From: Beroe forskalii
Taxonomy: Eukaryota > Ctenophora > Nuda > Beroida > Beroidae
Reading direction: 5' to 3'
Assembly (NCBI GenBank): GCA_011033025.1
Contig: WFMF01000005.1
Coordinates: forward strand, 1,736,001 to 1,800,000
DNA length: 64,000 nucleotides
The translations under genes and the position numbers were made by a program. The notes below the pieces were generated by a model. It was not told the origin of the DNA, did not search any database, and saw nothing but the letters and a program-made list of their open reading frames with translations. Within the stretch, counting starts at the first letter, position 1, and each line of letters opens with the position of its first letter. Positions 22,021 to 34,700 of this stretch are shown piece by piece.

Positions 22021-22757
22021 AATACAAAGCTCAAAGGATCAACTCAGATAATTCTGTGATGTCTACAGAAATAAAATTAACGATTATTATGGAAATAATT
22101 CGAGGTAACATAATAATTGTCTCACTTTCTTTGGTCTCAGAGGCAATGAAACAGTGTATTTTTGACTTTTTTGTATCAAATGGGTTTCTGAGGACTTCGG
22201 TGAAACCTGGAATCGACTCAGTGACCGGGATAAGCCCTGTTTTGATTATCTAGTTGACCACATGGAGGAGAATAGTATCTAATGATCATTTTTCATACGC
22301 GCGCCCATTGAAGATATGGTTTTTTGAGGATATCTCAAAAACAGGATAGCTGAGGCATTCAATAATGCATGGAATCGATTCAGCGTCCTCGAAAACCCCT
22401 ATTTAGATACCCAACATGGCTATATTAGAGAAATAATGGGTTTTCAATAATTTTCCCATGGTCGCGAAAAGCAAAAAAGGGCGTGGTCATTTTCGGAGTG
22501 ATCCTACCACTTCCGACATGCGGCAGTACCCCAGGGTGCTTTCTTAGGCATCAAACTAACATATCCCGTTGAGAAACTGCCTAAAAGAGCATATGCATAC
22601 TCATCTTTGGCCAGCTACTAGAGTATTTGCATTAGATGTCAAAATAATAACAATATCCGTGAGTTATAAACACGGGTAAAGAATTGTCGTATGGGGATTT
22701 ACACTCAAAGAATAAACAAGGTACCTCGTGAACATAAAACTAACAACCTGTACTCAC

Positions 22758-25700
22758 TGTGGAAGGTAGCGGACCTAGTGGACACCTTGACAAGGAGAGA
22801 ATCAAAGTAGGGAGTGATGACTGACCCACTGAACCCTGCTCCACCGTCCATCCTGACACCGTACCCACCGGGAGACCTGGTGGTAAAAGTTCAAATGGAC
22901 AACAGATGAAAGTGACACCAGATGAAAGTGACACCAGATGAAAGTGACACCAGATGAAAGTGACACCAGTTTACACTGACACCAGATAAAACGGACACCT
23001 GATTAAACTGACACCAGATTGCACTGACAGCAGTTTATTCTGACACCAAAGTACACTGATGACAACAGTTTATTCTGACACCAAATTTTACACTCCACAT
23101 TTTACACTCTACATTTTGTTACACTTTCTTTGCTCTGCAAGTGCAAATCTGTTAACACTTACCCTACTCATCACGGGCCTTCTTGGCCCCGGCTTTGGAT
23201 CTCATCGGCTCCCCCCTGAGCCGTGTAACACTCCGATATCGCATCATCAAGGATATGGACCCCCTCACAATGGAACATCGGAACTCTACATCTCACTAGA
23301 CTCTGTATCAATCTACTCAGATACATTGCTTCAGTACGCACAACTACATCGTGACCAGCCATTGCGTGAGTCTACATTTCAACGGACTATGAATGACTCT
23401 CTTTGGATTGTATTTGAAGAGGAACCTGAAGTCGATTGGCACCCACCCCTTATCTCCACACTTCAGCAGCAGCGGAATACACAGCGGGAGAGATTTATGG
23501 ACTTTACTACGCTTTCTACACGCCTATACGGCCTGCCACACCCGTTCATACCCACACTGGCGGGTGCGTATTCTTCCCAACGGACTTTGTACTCCTGGGT
23601 TAGGTTAGAGGACGAAGTGGAGCTGGAGCAGTATCGACCCCCTAGTGTCAGACGCCGACAAATGCGGAACAAACGTCAAGGTACACACAAAACAAACTTG
23701 CGTTTTCTTAGAAGTGACTTTGGTTATTCTGCGTATTCTTATCGCGCTAATTATCAGTATGACAGTGTTCTAGTTGCAATACATTGTAACCTGTATAATT
23801 CCAGACTTCTTATCGTGAAAGGTGATCACCCATTCTTAATGTTATCTCGATTTGATAAGATAGTGCAAGATAGTGTGTATTGTACTAATGTAGTGATATA
23901 CGAGGAATACAATACAATCAATTACATCAAGATCAACTCTTTGGAATATGTAGCATTTTCAAAACAACTTGACTGGGAAATGATTATGCCTTACCATGAA
24001 GTCTTAGCTAAAGTATTTGAGCCTGATCAATATTTTTATATCGAGTTAAACTTTGACTTTTGTATGCAGGTGGAAGAAACACTGAGCTTTGTTTTCATAA
24101 GGTTTATAAATCCATCGATCAGAATTTTCCAAAATGTAACACAATTGTTGATAAACACCACGAATGATTTTATATTGAACGTTATCAACTGGCTCACTCA
24201 CTTTATCTACGCGTTACTGAGCCTTGCAGAGAGCGTGTGTGTGCGAGTCACTGCCGAGCTGGCGCATCTTGGAGTACCTGACTTGTTCACCCTGCCACCG
24301 TCACTCTTCAAGGCACAGGTCACAGCCCCCCACGCCCACATCCCCAACCTCACTAGCTCCAAACCAGAGTGCGGATCCCTGTCGCCGCGCCAAAATTTCC
24401 GCAGCATGCGTGTAGGTCGTCAAAGTGTGTCAAAACCACCGATGCGGTATAAAAACCAGAGTGAGCCAAGTGGGCATCACATGCTTCTTTACGTTGTTCT
24501 TCTCTTGATCTCCATCGCCGTGATGGAGTTTTCATTTGTTTTCGTCAATCTGCAGAGTATCCAGTCACAGAGGAAGCCTGATGTCGGACTGCTGGACAAG
24601 AGTGACGTTACATGGATGAGTGAGCTACTTAACCCGTCTTTAGATGTCTTTATGATGGAGGGAGTGAGTGGCGATTCGGAGTCCGATGGAGCCCGTGTGT
24701 CAAGGACAAGACCAAGAAGCCAACCCCTTCTCCGACCATATCTCACTCCAGACCAGCGGATCAGCTCAAGGATAAGGCGCTATTCTCAGCTCAGCGATGT
24801 GTCAGGGAGCTCACTCAGTGATCGCAGCTCCAGAGAGCCCATGATCGATAAGACTGCCAAGGATTCCGAAACCCAGGAGACCAAGAAGAAGAAAGGCACT
24901 AGCAACAAAGCCAAGTTCATCGGAGATGAAGACGGTATCTGTTACCTGGACCAAAAGAAGAAGACGAGTGTTTTTGGTTACATGAATGATTTTCTGAATG
25001 AAGGCGAGGCTGATCAGCTACTCTCAACAATACGATCACATATACAGAAATCCTCACATGCTGACAGAGACAGAGCAGCCCCCTCCACCTATGACGTGAC
25101 GGATCTTCCCGAGGATAATGAGGACGAGGTTAATTTCAAGGAGCAGATGGAATTCCTCAAGAAGAAAATCGAAAAAAGCACTGAGCAAGTTTTTGACCTA
25201 GCATCATCCATTGGCAAGGTGGTGATTCGAAGACTCCCAAGACCCAAGGATCACATTCCTTACGAACAACTCGGAGGAAAAGACGTGAACGACCCCAGTC
25301 CGATGGTCACCCTTTTATCACTAGGAGCACCCAGAACTCTGAGTCTGAAGAAAGGAGCAAATGTAACACACAAAGTTGCTCTTCACCCTGGATCCCTATG
25401 TACCATGGCAGGCAAGACCACTCAGTTTTACAAGCACTCAGTACCTCGTGTGAACGATGCCAGTGACAATGAGCACCTCCTCTTATTCTTCATAGGATCT
25501 CCAAGCGGCCTCACTGATGTGGAAAGTGATACTTCCTCAACAACATCCCAGTCAGATGTCATGCCAAGTGAAACTGAGCCTGAATCAGAGTTCGACATCA
25601 GGGAACCCGAAAGTCCTGTCCGAGAGTTTTCCCTGTTCGCCGGAGCTCCAGAAGTGGTCATAACACCTGCAGTCAGCGATACAGATGAACGTGATCAACA

Positions 25701-28700
25701 CAATCAAGCCCCACTCAACATCAACCTGGATGGTGAAAGAGTCTCTGACATCCTCGCAGTTGCTGACAAGTCATTCACAGAGGACCCATCAACGAAAAGT
25801 ATCCCCAACTTTGAGATATCAGCAACAGTCCCAGAGAAGAACAGTGAGTTAGTATCCCCAGAAGGTTGCGAGAGGACGATCATCCATGTAGAGCAGCCTC
25901 ATCACCCATATAAGAGTGCTTCATCTGTGAGCAGACCTCAATTGGCACCAGTCTCTGAAGCTTCATCGACCACCTTCACAGCGAGTGCAAGCAGACAGTC
26001 AGAACATTCCCAAATGAAAGGAGATAGCAGAACTCTCATGATGATAGAAGAGACGTTGATTGAAATCAAGACAGGTATGCAGTCTTTTGGTGATGAAATC
26101 GCTAGTCTCCGCCGAGAACATGATCTGCTCAAACCAACACCGGAAAGAAAAGAGAAACCAGCAAGGAGCACTCATTCTTTGGAGGTAGAAGAGCTGAAAG
26201 AACTTTGGCAACAAAACTTGGAGAAGACTGATGAAGTGAAACAGCAGCTGGAGGCAAGGAAACTTGAGATTGCAGCACAAGAAATGAAAATCAACGAACT
26301 CAAAGATTACTTCGATAACTTCAGGGCTGAGCTAGAGAAGTACAGTGAAAGTGCATTCTTTAAAGAGGACTCCAAGCTAATCAAGGAGATTCATGAAGTG
26401 GTTGTTGGTGACGAGGCTCAACCAGAGAGCCTAGCTGACACTGAGTTCAACCTACCAGTCATCACCCACCAATACCAACCCCTGTGGAGTGAGATAGTCA
26501 TGGAACCCAACAGTGGGTCAGCGAGAGAGGCACCACGCAGCAGTCAACAAGGAGTTCCGAGCAACCACCAGCAAAGTGTCCCTAGAAGCAGTCAGCGAGA
26601 AGTCCCACAAGCATCAGCACCAGCACAGGAGGAATCATCATCATCAAGGCGTGGAGCTGGCTTCAGCATGACGAATGCTGTTCCTAGATTACCCCTCCCC
26701 AATGTCGAACCTCAACAGACTCAGCAACCTCAACAACCAGCTGCAAGAAGTACCAGGATCCTACGTCGAGCACCCTCTCGTCCAGCCCCTCGTCGTGAGC
26801 AGAGTGAGCGTCGAGTGTTCAAGACTGTCCTCATCACCGACTCCATGCTCAGGCACATCAATCAGATCGATTCCTTGGGAGTGTATCATGAGATGCATCA
26901 ACTCAACAAGAGGAACACCAACGGACTTCTAGATTCCGCATTGCAGAGACAGATACAGGAGATCAGGCCTGATTTCATCTATGTGCATCTCGGTGTCAAT
27001 GACATTATGCAAGGAGCATCTATCAGGAGCATCATGCACAACTTCCTCAAGTTCAAGAAGTTCACAGATCTTCTTTGGGGGACCCAGGTTACGATATCAC
27101 TACCAGTCCTGACGAGGGACCCTGAACTCAACGAGTGGTTAAGTGAGCTCCGCTACACACTGCAAGAGTGGGTGAAGGAATTTGAGGAGCCTAATGAACC
27201 ACGCCACACGCAGAAACTGTTGGTCAGCCACAATGAGAACTTCATCAGGAACGGACGGCCCATCCAAGACTTCCACAGCGACGACGGTGTCCACTTCTCC
27301 AGTGTCGGAAAGAACGAGATCCTGCGAAACTTCCGGCTTCACATCCATCATTTGACGAAACTCCAGAACAGTACGCCAATCCTGACTGTTGGTGGGAGGT
27401 ATGTTTCCACACTTCAGAAAAGGTAAGTCCATTGCTGAAATGAAACCCACATGATTAACTATGATCAATATGACTAAAAGCAACAAAATTAGTAATAATT
27501 CTGACAAAAACACATCGACTGTTACCAAACATACTTTAAAATTTTTATCATGGAACATTCAAGCCCCCTCATCAGCTGAAGGTAATAAATTTCAAATAAA
27601 GGATTTCAAAGACATACTAATACAGAATGACATTATCTGCTTACAAGAGACAAGACGAGACATACACTTATCAGGCTACAGAGCTGAGTGCAATAATCAT
27701 GAGGATAACAAACACGGTGGGGTCGCAATACTTGTCAAGAGTGAGTTTAAAGAAGGAATTGAATTCATTAAGGATAAAATGTGCCCTGATTATTTAATAT
27801 GCAGACTGAAAAAATCATTCTTCCAACAAGAAGACGACATATATTTAGTAAATGTGTATGCCAGACCCCATAACTCATCAGCTTCGTCAGCTGGAAACAG
27901 TGGACGTGAAGTTTTAGCAAAAATCGAAGAAATCGTCAACGACCTTAAAGATAAAGGTGAAGTAATCCTTTGTGGTGACTTTAATGCACGAATTGGCAAA
28001 CTGTGTGGTATGATTAAACATGACTCGAATGATTTTGTTCCCATGCCTGAGGACTACGTACCCGATTACTACAGAGAACGTAATTCACAAGATATCACTA
28101 CCAACAATTACTGCAAACAATTTATCAACTTAGTATCTAACAATCAATTAAACATACTGAACGGCTGCACACTAGGTGACTTCCAGGGTAAATTTACAAG
28201 TATTCAGCACAATGGTTGTAGTGTTATCGACTATTTTGCTGTTTCATCTAATTTTCAACGCAAGGTTAACTTCTTAAAAGTACACAATCTAACAATACAC
28301 TCAGACCACTGTCCCCTGCAGATTGAGCTGCGTTGCCCACCAATCACCGTCAAACCACCTGTTCCACTCGACCAGGAATATCAAAAAGCATCGCCAAGAT
28401 TCATTTTTAATGATACCAATAAAGACTTATTTATTGAAGCTTTAGACAGTGAGTCAGCCAACCAAACACTACAAACCTTACACAATTCATTAGATTCTGT
28501 CAACGAAGATAACACCGAAGTCTCCAAAACCATCAAAGACATCAATAACAAGTTTACTGATCACATCAGAACACTAGCCAGCTCTGTCTTCAAACAAACG
28601 AAGATTAAGACAAACAAAAAACAATCAAACAATCCGTGGTTTAATTGGCAAACAAGACTTGCAAAACGAGAATTACGTAAATCCAGTAACCTAATAAACA

Positions 28701-31700
28701 AATTCCCAACAAGTAATTTTATTCGTGAGAATTACTACAGAGTCAAAGGTGATTATCGACGGCTCCTGAAAAGAATGAAACAAAATACTTTGAAAATCTC
28801 AACGGTAACATAGAAGAAGGAAAAATACTAAACTGGCAATCATTCAAAAAATTGAAACAGCAAAAAACTAACAAATTTAATTACGACAGCTCTGACATGA
28901 ACAACTTCGAGAACTTTTTCAAAGACCTGTACAGTGACAAACATAAAACAATGGACAGCGATCGAAAGACCGAACTGATTAATACTGCTGACAGCATCAA
29001 CCATGAAAATCAAGAAATTTACCCAGCAAGTCTCAACGAGAACATCACTATTGGTGAGGTAAGGAGTACAATTAAATCACTCAAGTCAGGTAAAGCATCA
29101 TCCACAGACATGATTAGTAATGAAATTCTGAAATGTCTTAACGAATCACATGTCATATTTTTAACAGCCTTATTGAATTTATGTTTTAACCACTGTGTAT
29201 ATCCTTGGAATGAAAGCATCATTACCCCTTTACACAAAAAAGGCGATGTCTCCAACCCTGATAACTACAGAGCGATAGCAGTTAGTAGTGTCATAGGCAA
29301 AGTCTTCTCCACCATTCTTTTAGAGCGCTTGAAACTATTTAAGAAAGTAAATTGCCCTGACCCCCCAAATCAACTAGGATTCACTAAAGGTGCCCAGACT
29401 TATGACCATATAATTACCATGCAAACCATTGCAAATAAATATAAGAAGATGCACAAGCCGGTCTTTGCGGTATTTGTCGACTTTAAAAAGGCATTTGATT
29501 CTGTCAGCCGTCAGGCACTTTTTTACAAACTCGCAAAATTAGGTGTGAGAGGTAAGTTCTACAGTGTACTGAAAAATATGTATACCAACTCATACGCTTT
29601 TATAAAACTATCTGGTCATCTAAGCAAACGAATAAATATACGCAAAGGCACTGAACAGGGTCACCCCCTTTCTCCAGACCTTTTCAAAATTTTTATTAGT
29701 GATCTATCCCCTCTCCTTGAACATGAAATTTGTCCAGCACTTTCAAACACTCCTATAAGCCATCTGCTTTGGGCTGATGACCTAATTATGCTCTCTTTAT
29801 GTAAGACCACATGTCAGAATCAAATAAACACACTTGGTAATTACTGTAAGGAATGGGGCATTGAAGTCAATGAGATTAAAACGCAAATTGTGATCTTTGG
29901 CAACAACTATGACGACTTAGACAGTCTAAAATTCGTGTTACTCGGCAATGTACTCAAAATTGTTGATAGCTATTGCTACCTGGGACTAATATTGCATAAA
30001 AGTGGCGAACTAAGGACAGCAGAATTAACACTTAAGAATAAAGCAATGAGAGCATTCTTTGGACTTAAACGAACAGTCATTCGTTCCAAACTATCATTTA
30101 AAGCATTGAACACACTTTTGATTCACTTATTAAGCCTATTGCATTATACGGCGCACCAGTATGGACCCCAACTAGTGCAATTAACAAAGCAATTATCAAG
30201 CATTGCACAGGGAGAACAATGGATGTTGACAACTTTTTGAGTAAGGTCTCACGTACTATGTCAGAAAAGGTTCATCTATCTTTCTTGAAATGGGCACTTG
30301 GAGTACACAGAAAGGCATCAAACATTGGTGTGTGGGGAGAGAGTGGCCGATATCCGCTAATCTATCAATCAATACGACTTACTCTCAATTACTATAAACG
30401 TATATCTGAAGCAGCAGAGGGCACATTTATCAAAAGCTGCTCTGAGAGAACAGAAGTCACTTAAACTCCCGTGGTTCAAAAATATCGAACCACTCCTCAA
30501 ATTAGACGAAATTTTCAACTTGAATCATGTTTCCGCGTTTCGTGTAATGAAAAACAAAAACATTGTGTTAGCTGCTAAGAAAAACCACGATACAAATGGT
30601 GCTAGAATGTTACCAAGTGGGAAATTCCGCGTCCAAAACGTAATCAAAACTGTGTCGGATCATTTCATCGCGTGTTGGGAAAAGGAAAAGTCTGTATCCA
30701 CTAAATTATCATTCTACAATGAATGCAAGCATAAATTCGCCAGAGAATCATATCTAGATGTTACAAAGGGTTTTTCGCGCCGTTACAGTACCTCAAAGCT
30801 AAGAATAAGCGCACGATCTCGAAATCGAAATAGGAAGGTATAACAAAACGCCGAGAGATCTGCGCACTTGCACGTGGTGTAAGCTCTCAATGGGTGTGAA
30901 CACATTGGAAACCGAAAAACACTTACTGTATGAGTGTGATCTGTACTCTGGTTTGCGAAACAAACTTGTAACTAAGTTAAACAACGCTCCACAACACAGT
31001 CTTGATTCCCACCCACAGCTAAACGTCAACCTGCAGTCACTCAAGGACAATCTAGTCAACCTGTTATCGCCATACTCACACAGTGACCCAGTCAATATGG
31101 ATCTTAATGCATACAACTTACACCATAACACAAAAAACACAAAACTACAAGCAAGAACGCACACACAAACATTAAATTCTGAATTAGAAAAACGTCGGGC
31201 TTACATAATCACTTGTATCTGTAGCTTTATCTATCGTGCGATGGACAAACGGCACAAATATCTCAGCGATGTGAGGGAGCGTGAGGCCCAACTTAATACT
31301 CTGGTTATTCATTTCAACTAATCAACTAATCAATGATAAATCACTCCACACACCGTGCCATCATACAAACCATTGGAATTAATAAATGTTAAAAAGACCA
31401 AATTACAATGTATGCGCAATCAGTGTTTGCGACATATGAGATAAATTTTCACTGCCCATTTACGCTGTACAATATTATCACAGCGATTCACCCAACACGC
31501 TTTTTTACACAGCAAAGCAGATCACCAGGTACTCCAATTAAACTTAATCAACCGTATGCCCCAAGTGTGAAACTCAATATTGTATAATATCGTAAAATAT
31601 AAAATGAGTGAGCCAGTTAACAAGCTATTGAGTACCTACTGCAATAAGCAAGAACACAACGCTGAGCCAAATAAGCGTATAATGAATGTCTTGATTTTGT

Positions 31701-34700
31701 CGGGTTTAAGTCGCCATATTCAATGCGAGGTATGAGATTCGAACTAGTAACATTTCAATAGAAATAAAGCAAAATGTTTGTTGTTGTTTTTTCCTTATTA
31801 TGCTGTTTGTAAAATATGACGGGCAACGATAGTTACCCAATATTTACCTTTAAACCTTGTAAACCTTGTAAAACCTTGTAACCAAAGTACACTGATGACA
31901 ACAGTTTATTCTGACACCAGAGTACACTGATGTGTGGCACTTGTTTACTTTGACACCGATTGGACATTGTTCAACCAATTTGATCAGTTTATGTTGCGAC
32001 CACCCCACCCTATACATAATATGAATAGGGTGGCGCCAGTACCTACCTGTAAGTAATGATTCTGCCATTATCCGGGACGAAGCCGTTCTCTGGGTCCTCC
32101 GTGGTAATTCTGCACTGAATTGCAGAGCCAATGCATCCAATGTTCTCCTGGTGATATAAAGATATAACGAGGAATCTATACCTATTAATAATTTCAGAGT
32201 GTTCGTGCATCTGTCTGTCTGTCTGTGTAAAATGACTATAAATAAGAAGTGCATTTGATATTTTTGATCGTTTTTTTCGGGAAAATCTTCTCCCAATTAA
32301 GGGGCTTATTACTATTTAAGGAAAATTTGAATTGGACCATCCGTTGATTATTTATTTGCATAATAAATATCATGCGTTTACTAATGCTAATATATGCTAT
32401 GGAAAGGCAATACTATATAGGTGATCTCAAATTACAAAGTATGTTGTGCGGTGCATTTCCGCGAATATCTGTACGTAATCCTCGGTAAGCGGTAATGGTG
32501 ATCCAATTACTTAACAAATTCCAAGATGAGGTCATGAAGCAAGTAGCTGTTGGCTGCTAGATACAAGATGAACCAAAGGTATCAGGTTGATTGTTTCCGC
32601 GAATCTTCGCGGGCAAACGCTAGTATATCATAATTTGAAAAAATTCTGGATAAAGAGTAGTTAGAATGTGGAAAGGAATTTACAAAAGTTTAGATAGAAC
32701 TTTGAATGTAGTTAAAATCTTGCTTCCGAAATAGGCTTCCTGTCATCTATTGCAGCATAATTTAGGGTTAGTTATGATTCTGCTCGCAATATAATGTTTT
32801 CTTCGCCCAAATAACGAATCATCTGGAAAACGATCGATTTTTGTCTGCGATTGCAAGTATTACCAACTTATATCATTTAAATCAATTATTGCACACTTGT
32901 TGCAAGCCGAGCTCCTCGAGTGAGGCGCCCATAGCTATCTCAATCTGGGAGGCGACCAAATCCACCCCCGTCACTTCCTCCGTGACCGTGTGCTCCACCT
33001 GGATTGTAAGCAGAGGGTAAGGTGTCATTTTGGTTTGACAGTAAGTACAACAGACAGTTATTGAGTTGAACTAGATATCTTCGGGTAGTTCAGCAGCTGC
33101 ATTGTACCAGGGAAATGATGTATAGGATCATGCGGTATTAGTGAGTAGTTCGAAGCAGCTTCGTCAATCATTGATATCGAGATGGAGGAATGGGGATTCA
33201 TCGAGCATTTTTTTTTTTAATTTCAAAATTCAAATTTTACATGAAATATATTTTACAATGTCATTCAGGTTAAAATATTCTGTCATTCCTACTTAACCAA
33301 AATAGCACAGAAAATATAAATCAAGTGCAAAATCTGGGCTAAACTCCCAACACAGCGTTAACCATTATTACAGGGAGGCCCGTCAAAAACATCAATCAAT
33401 AAATAGGGTATAAAATAAATGATAACAATAATAATAAATAATTACGTCATCTGATAAAATTAAATCACAAACTCACAAATAATATGGTTGTCAATTGTAA
33501 GTGTATGAAGATGAATTTAATTGAAATCTTTTTGACACCATTATTCATTCATAATATGGTTGTCAATATAAGTGTATGAAGATGAATTTAATTGAAATCT
33601 TTTTGACACCATTATTCATTGCTCACAACTTGCTGATTTGTACTGTGGTATGACTGTGGTATCATGATCAATGATAGTATAATTTTATAACTAGATCAGA
33701 ATTCTTATACCGAGCAGTGAATTGAACAGTCAACAGATGAAACTAATAGCCTCTGCAAACAGTAACCTGGATTCTGGGGTTGACCTCCATGAAGTAGTGT
33801 TTACCCTGAGCGTCCACCAGGAACTCCACAGTGCCCGCGTTCACGTATCCGATGTGTTTAGCCAGCTTCACTGCGTCACTTAGGAGGGATTCTCTGACTA
33901 CTGGGTCTGTCAGGGGAAGGAGAGGGAATTTATTAAGACTTCATACGATTGTTAATTGCTTTGTGAGTGTGGTTCAAAACACATTGGCAAGTTGGAAAGT
34001 TGACGAGAAAACCTTGTGAATTTGATACCAAGTCCAGCAATTCATGTTTCATATTCTAAAAGTCCTGACCTAGATTAACTGCAGGAGCAATCTCGACCAC
34101 CTTCTGATGTCTCCTCTGAACTGAGCAGTCCCTCTCGTAGAGGTGCACAACGTTACCATACTTATCACCTGCAAGGTTCAGGTGATCCATCTCATGTTAT
34201 GGTAATTGGTAGCAAGGGACCGGTTACCATTTCGGTTTCGGTTGTCTGAAAACGCCCGGTTTAGTTCGATTAACCGGTCGTTCCTATGTTACGGGGGTCC
34301 TTATTTTGTGCACCCAAGCGTACTCCCATTTCTTGGGAGAATTCACAATGGCAGCGTGAAAGAGAGCGCGCGAGCAAACAGGGCCACGTAATATAATGTA
34401 GGAGAGATTCGGGAGACTTTCAAGGCGTTTGATAAATTTCCGGGGAAGAGAGATTCTCCATGAGCTTTCTCGAATAAATTTTGGAAATCAATAATTACAG
34501 TCTATCACAAGTTGTTGAGTGCATTGAAATTAAAACATCAGCCCGTAATCCACGCATACCAGCTGACGACGATAATCACATGATTTTCGAAAGCTTCCAT
34601 GAATACAATTCTCTCGTATCAGTTATTTCGTTTAAACTTCAACCTCTTGAACACGCATACCTAGTATCTGCACCTCAATATGTCTGGGGGTGTCTAGAAA

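Larger units (their letters stand above)
18165..22625. mobile_element. Composite element bounded by roughly 480-bp inverted repeats
   Basis: 18166-18643 and 22150-22624 are inverted copies at about 90% identity by eye, starting ACTCTAGTAGCTGGCC. A possible 3-bp TTT duplication flanks the ends but is weak. The 3.5-kb interior holds a diverged tandem pair (about 19640-20310) with TGACGTCA motifs, a TA-flanked MITE, a 15-bp array, a pair of roughly 165-bp direct repeats (about 21360-21700, each with a TTTTGTAGAAATTAGG segment) and a 143-bp hairpin. No transposase is readable. It could be a long-TIR non-autonomous transposon or a fold-back made by inverted duplication. Confidence 0.6.
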
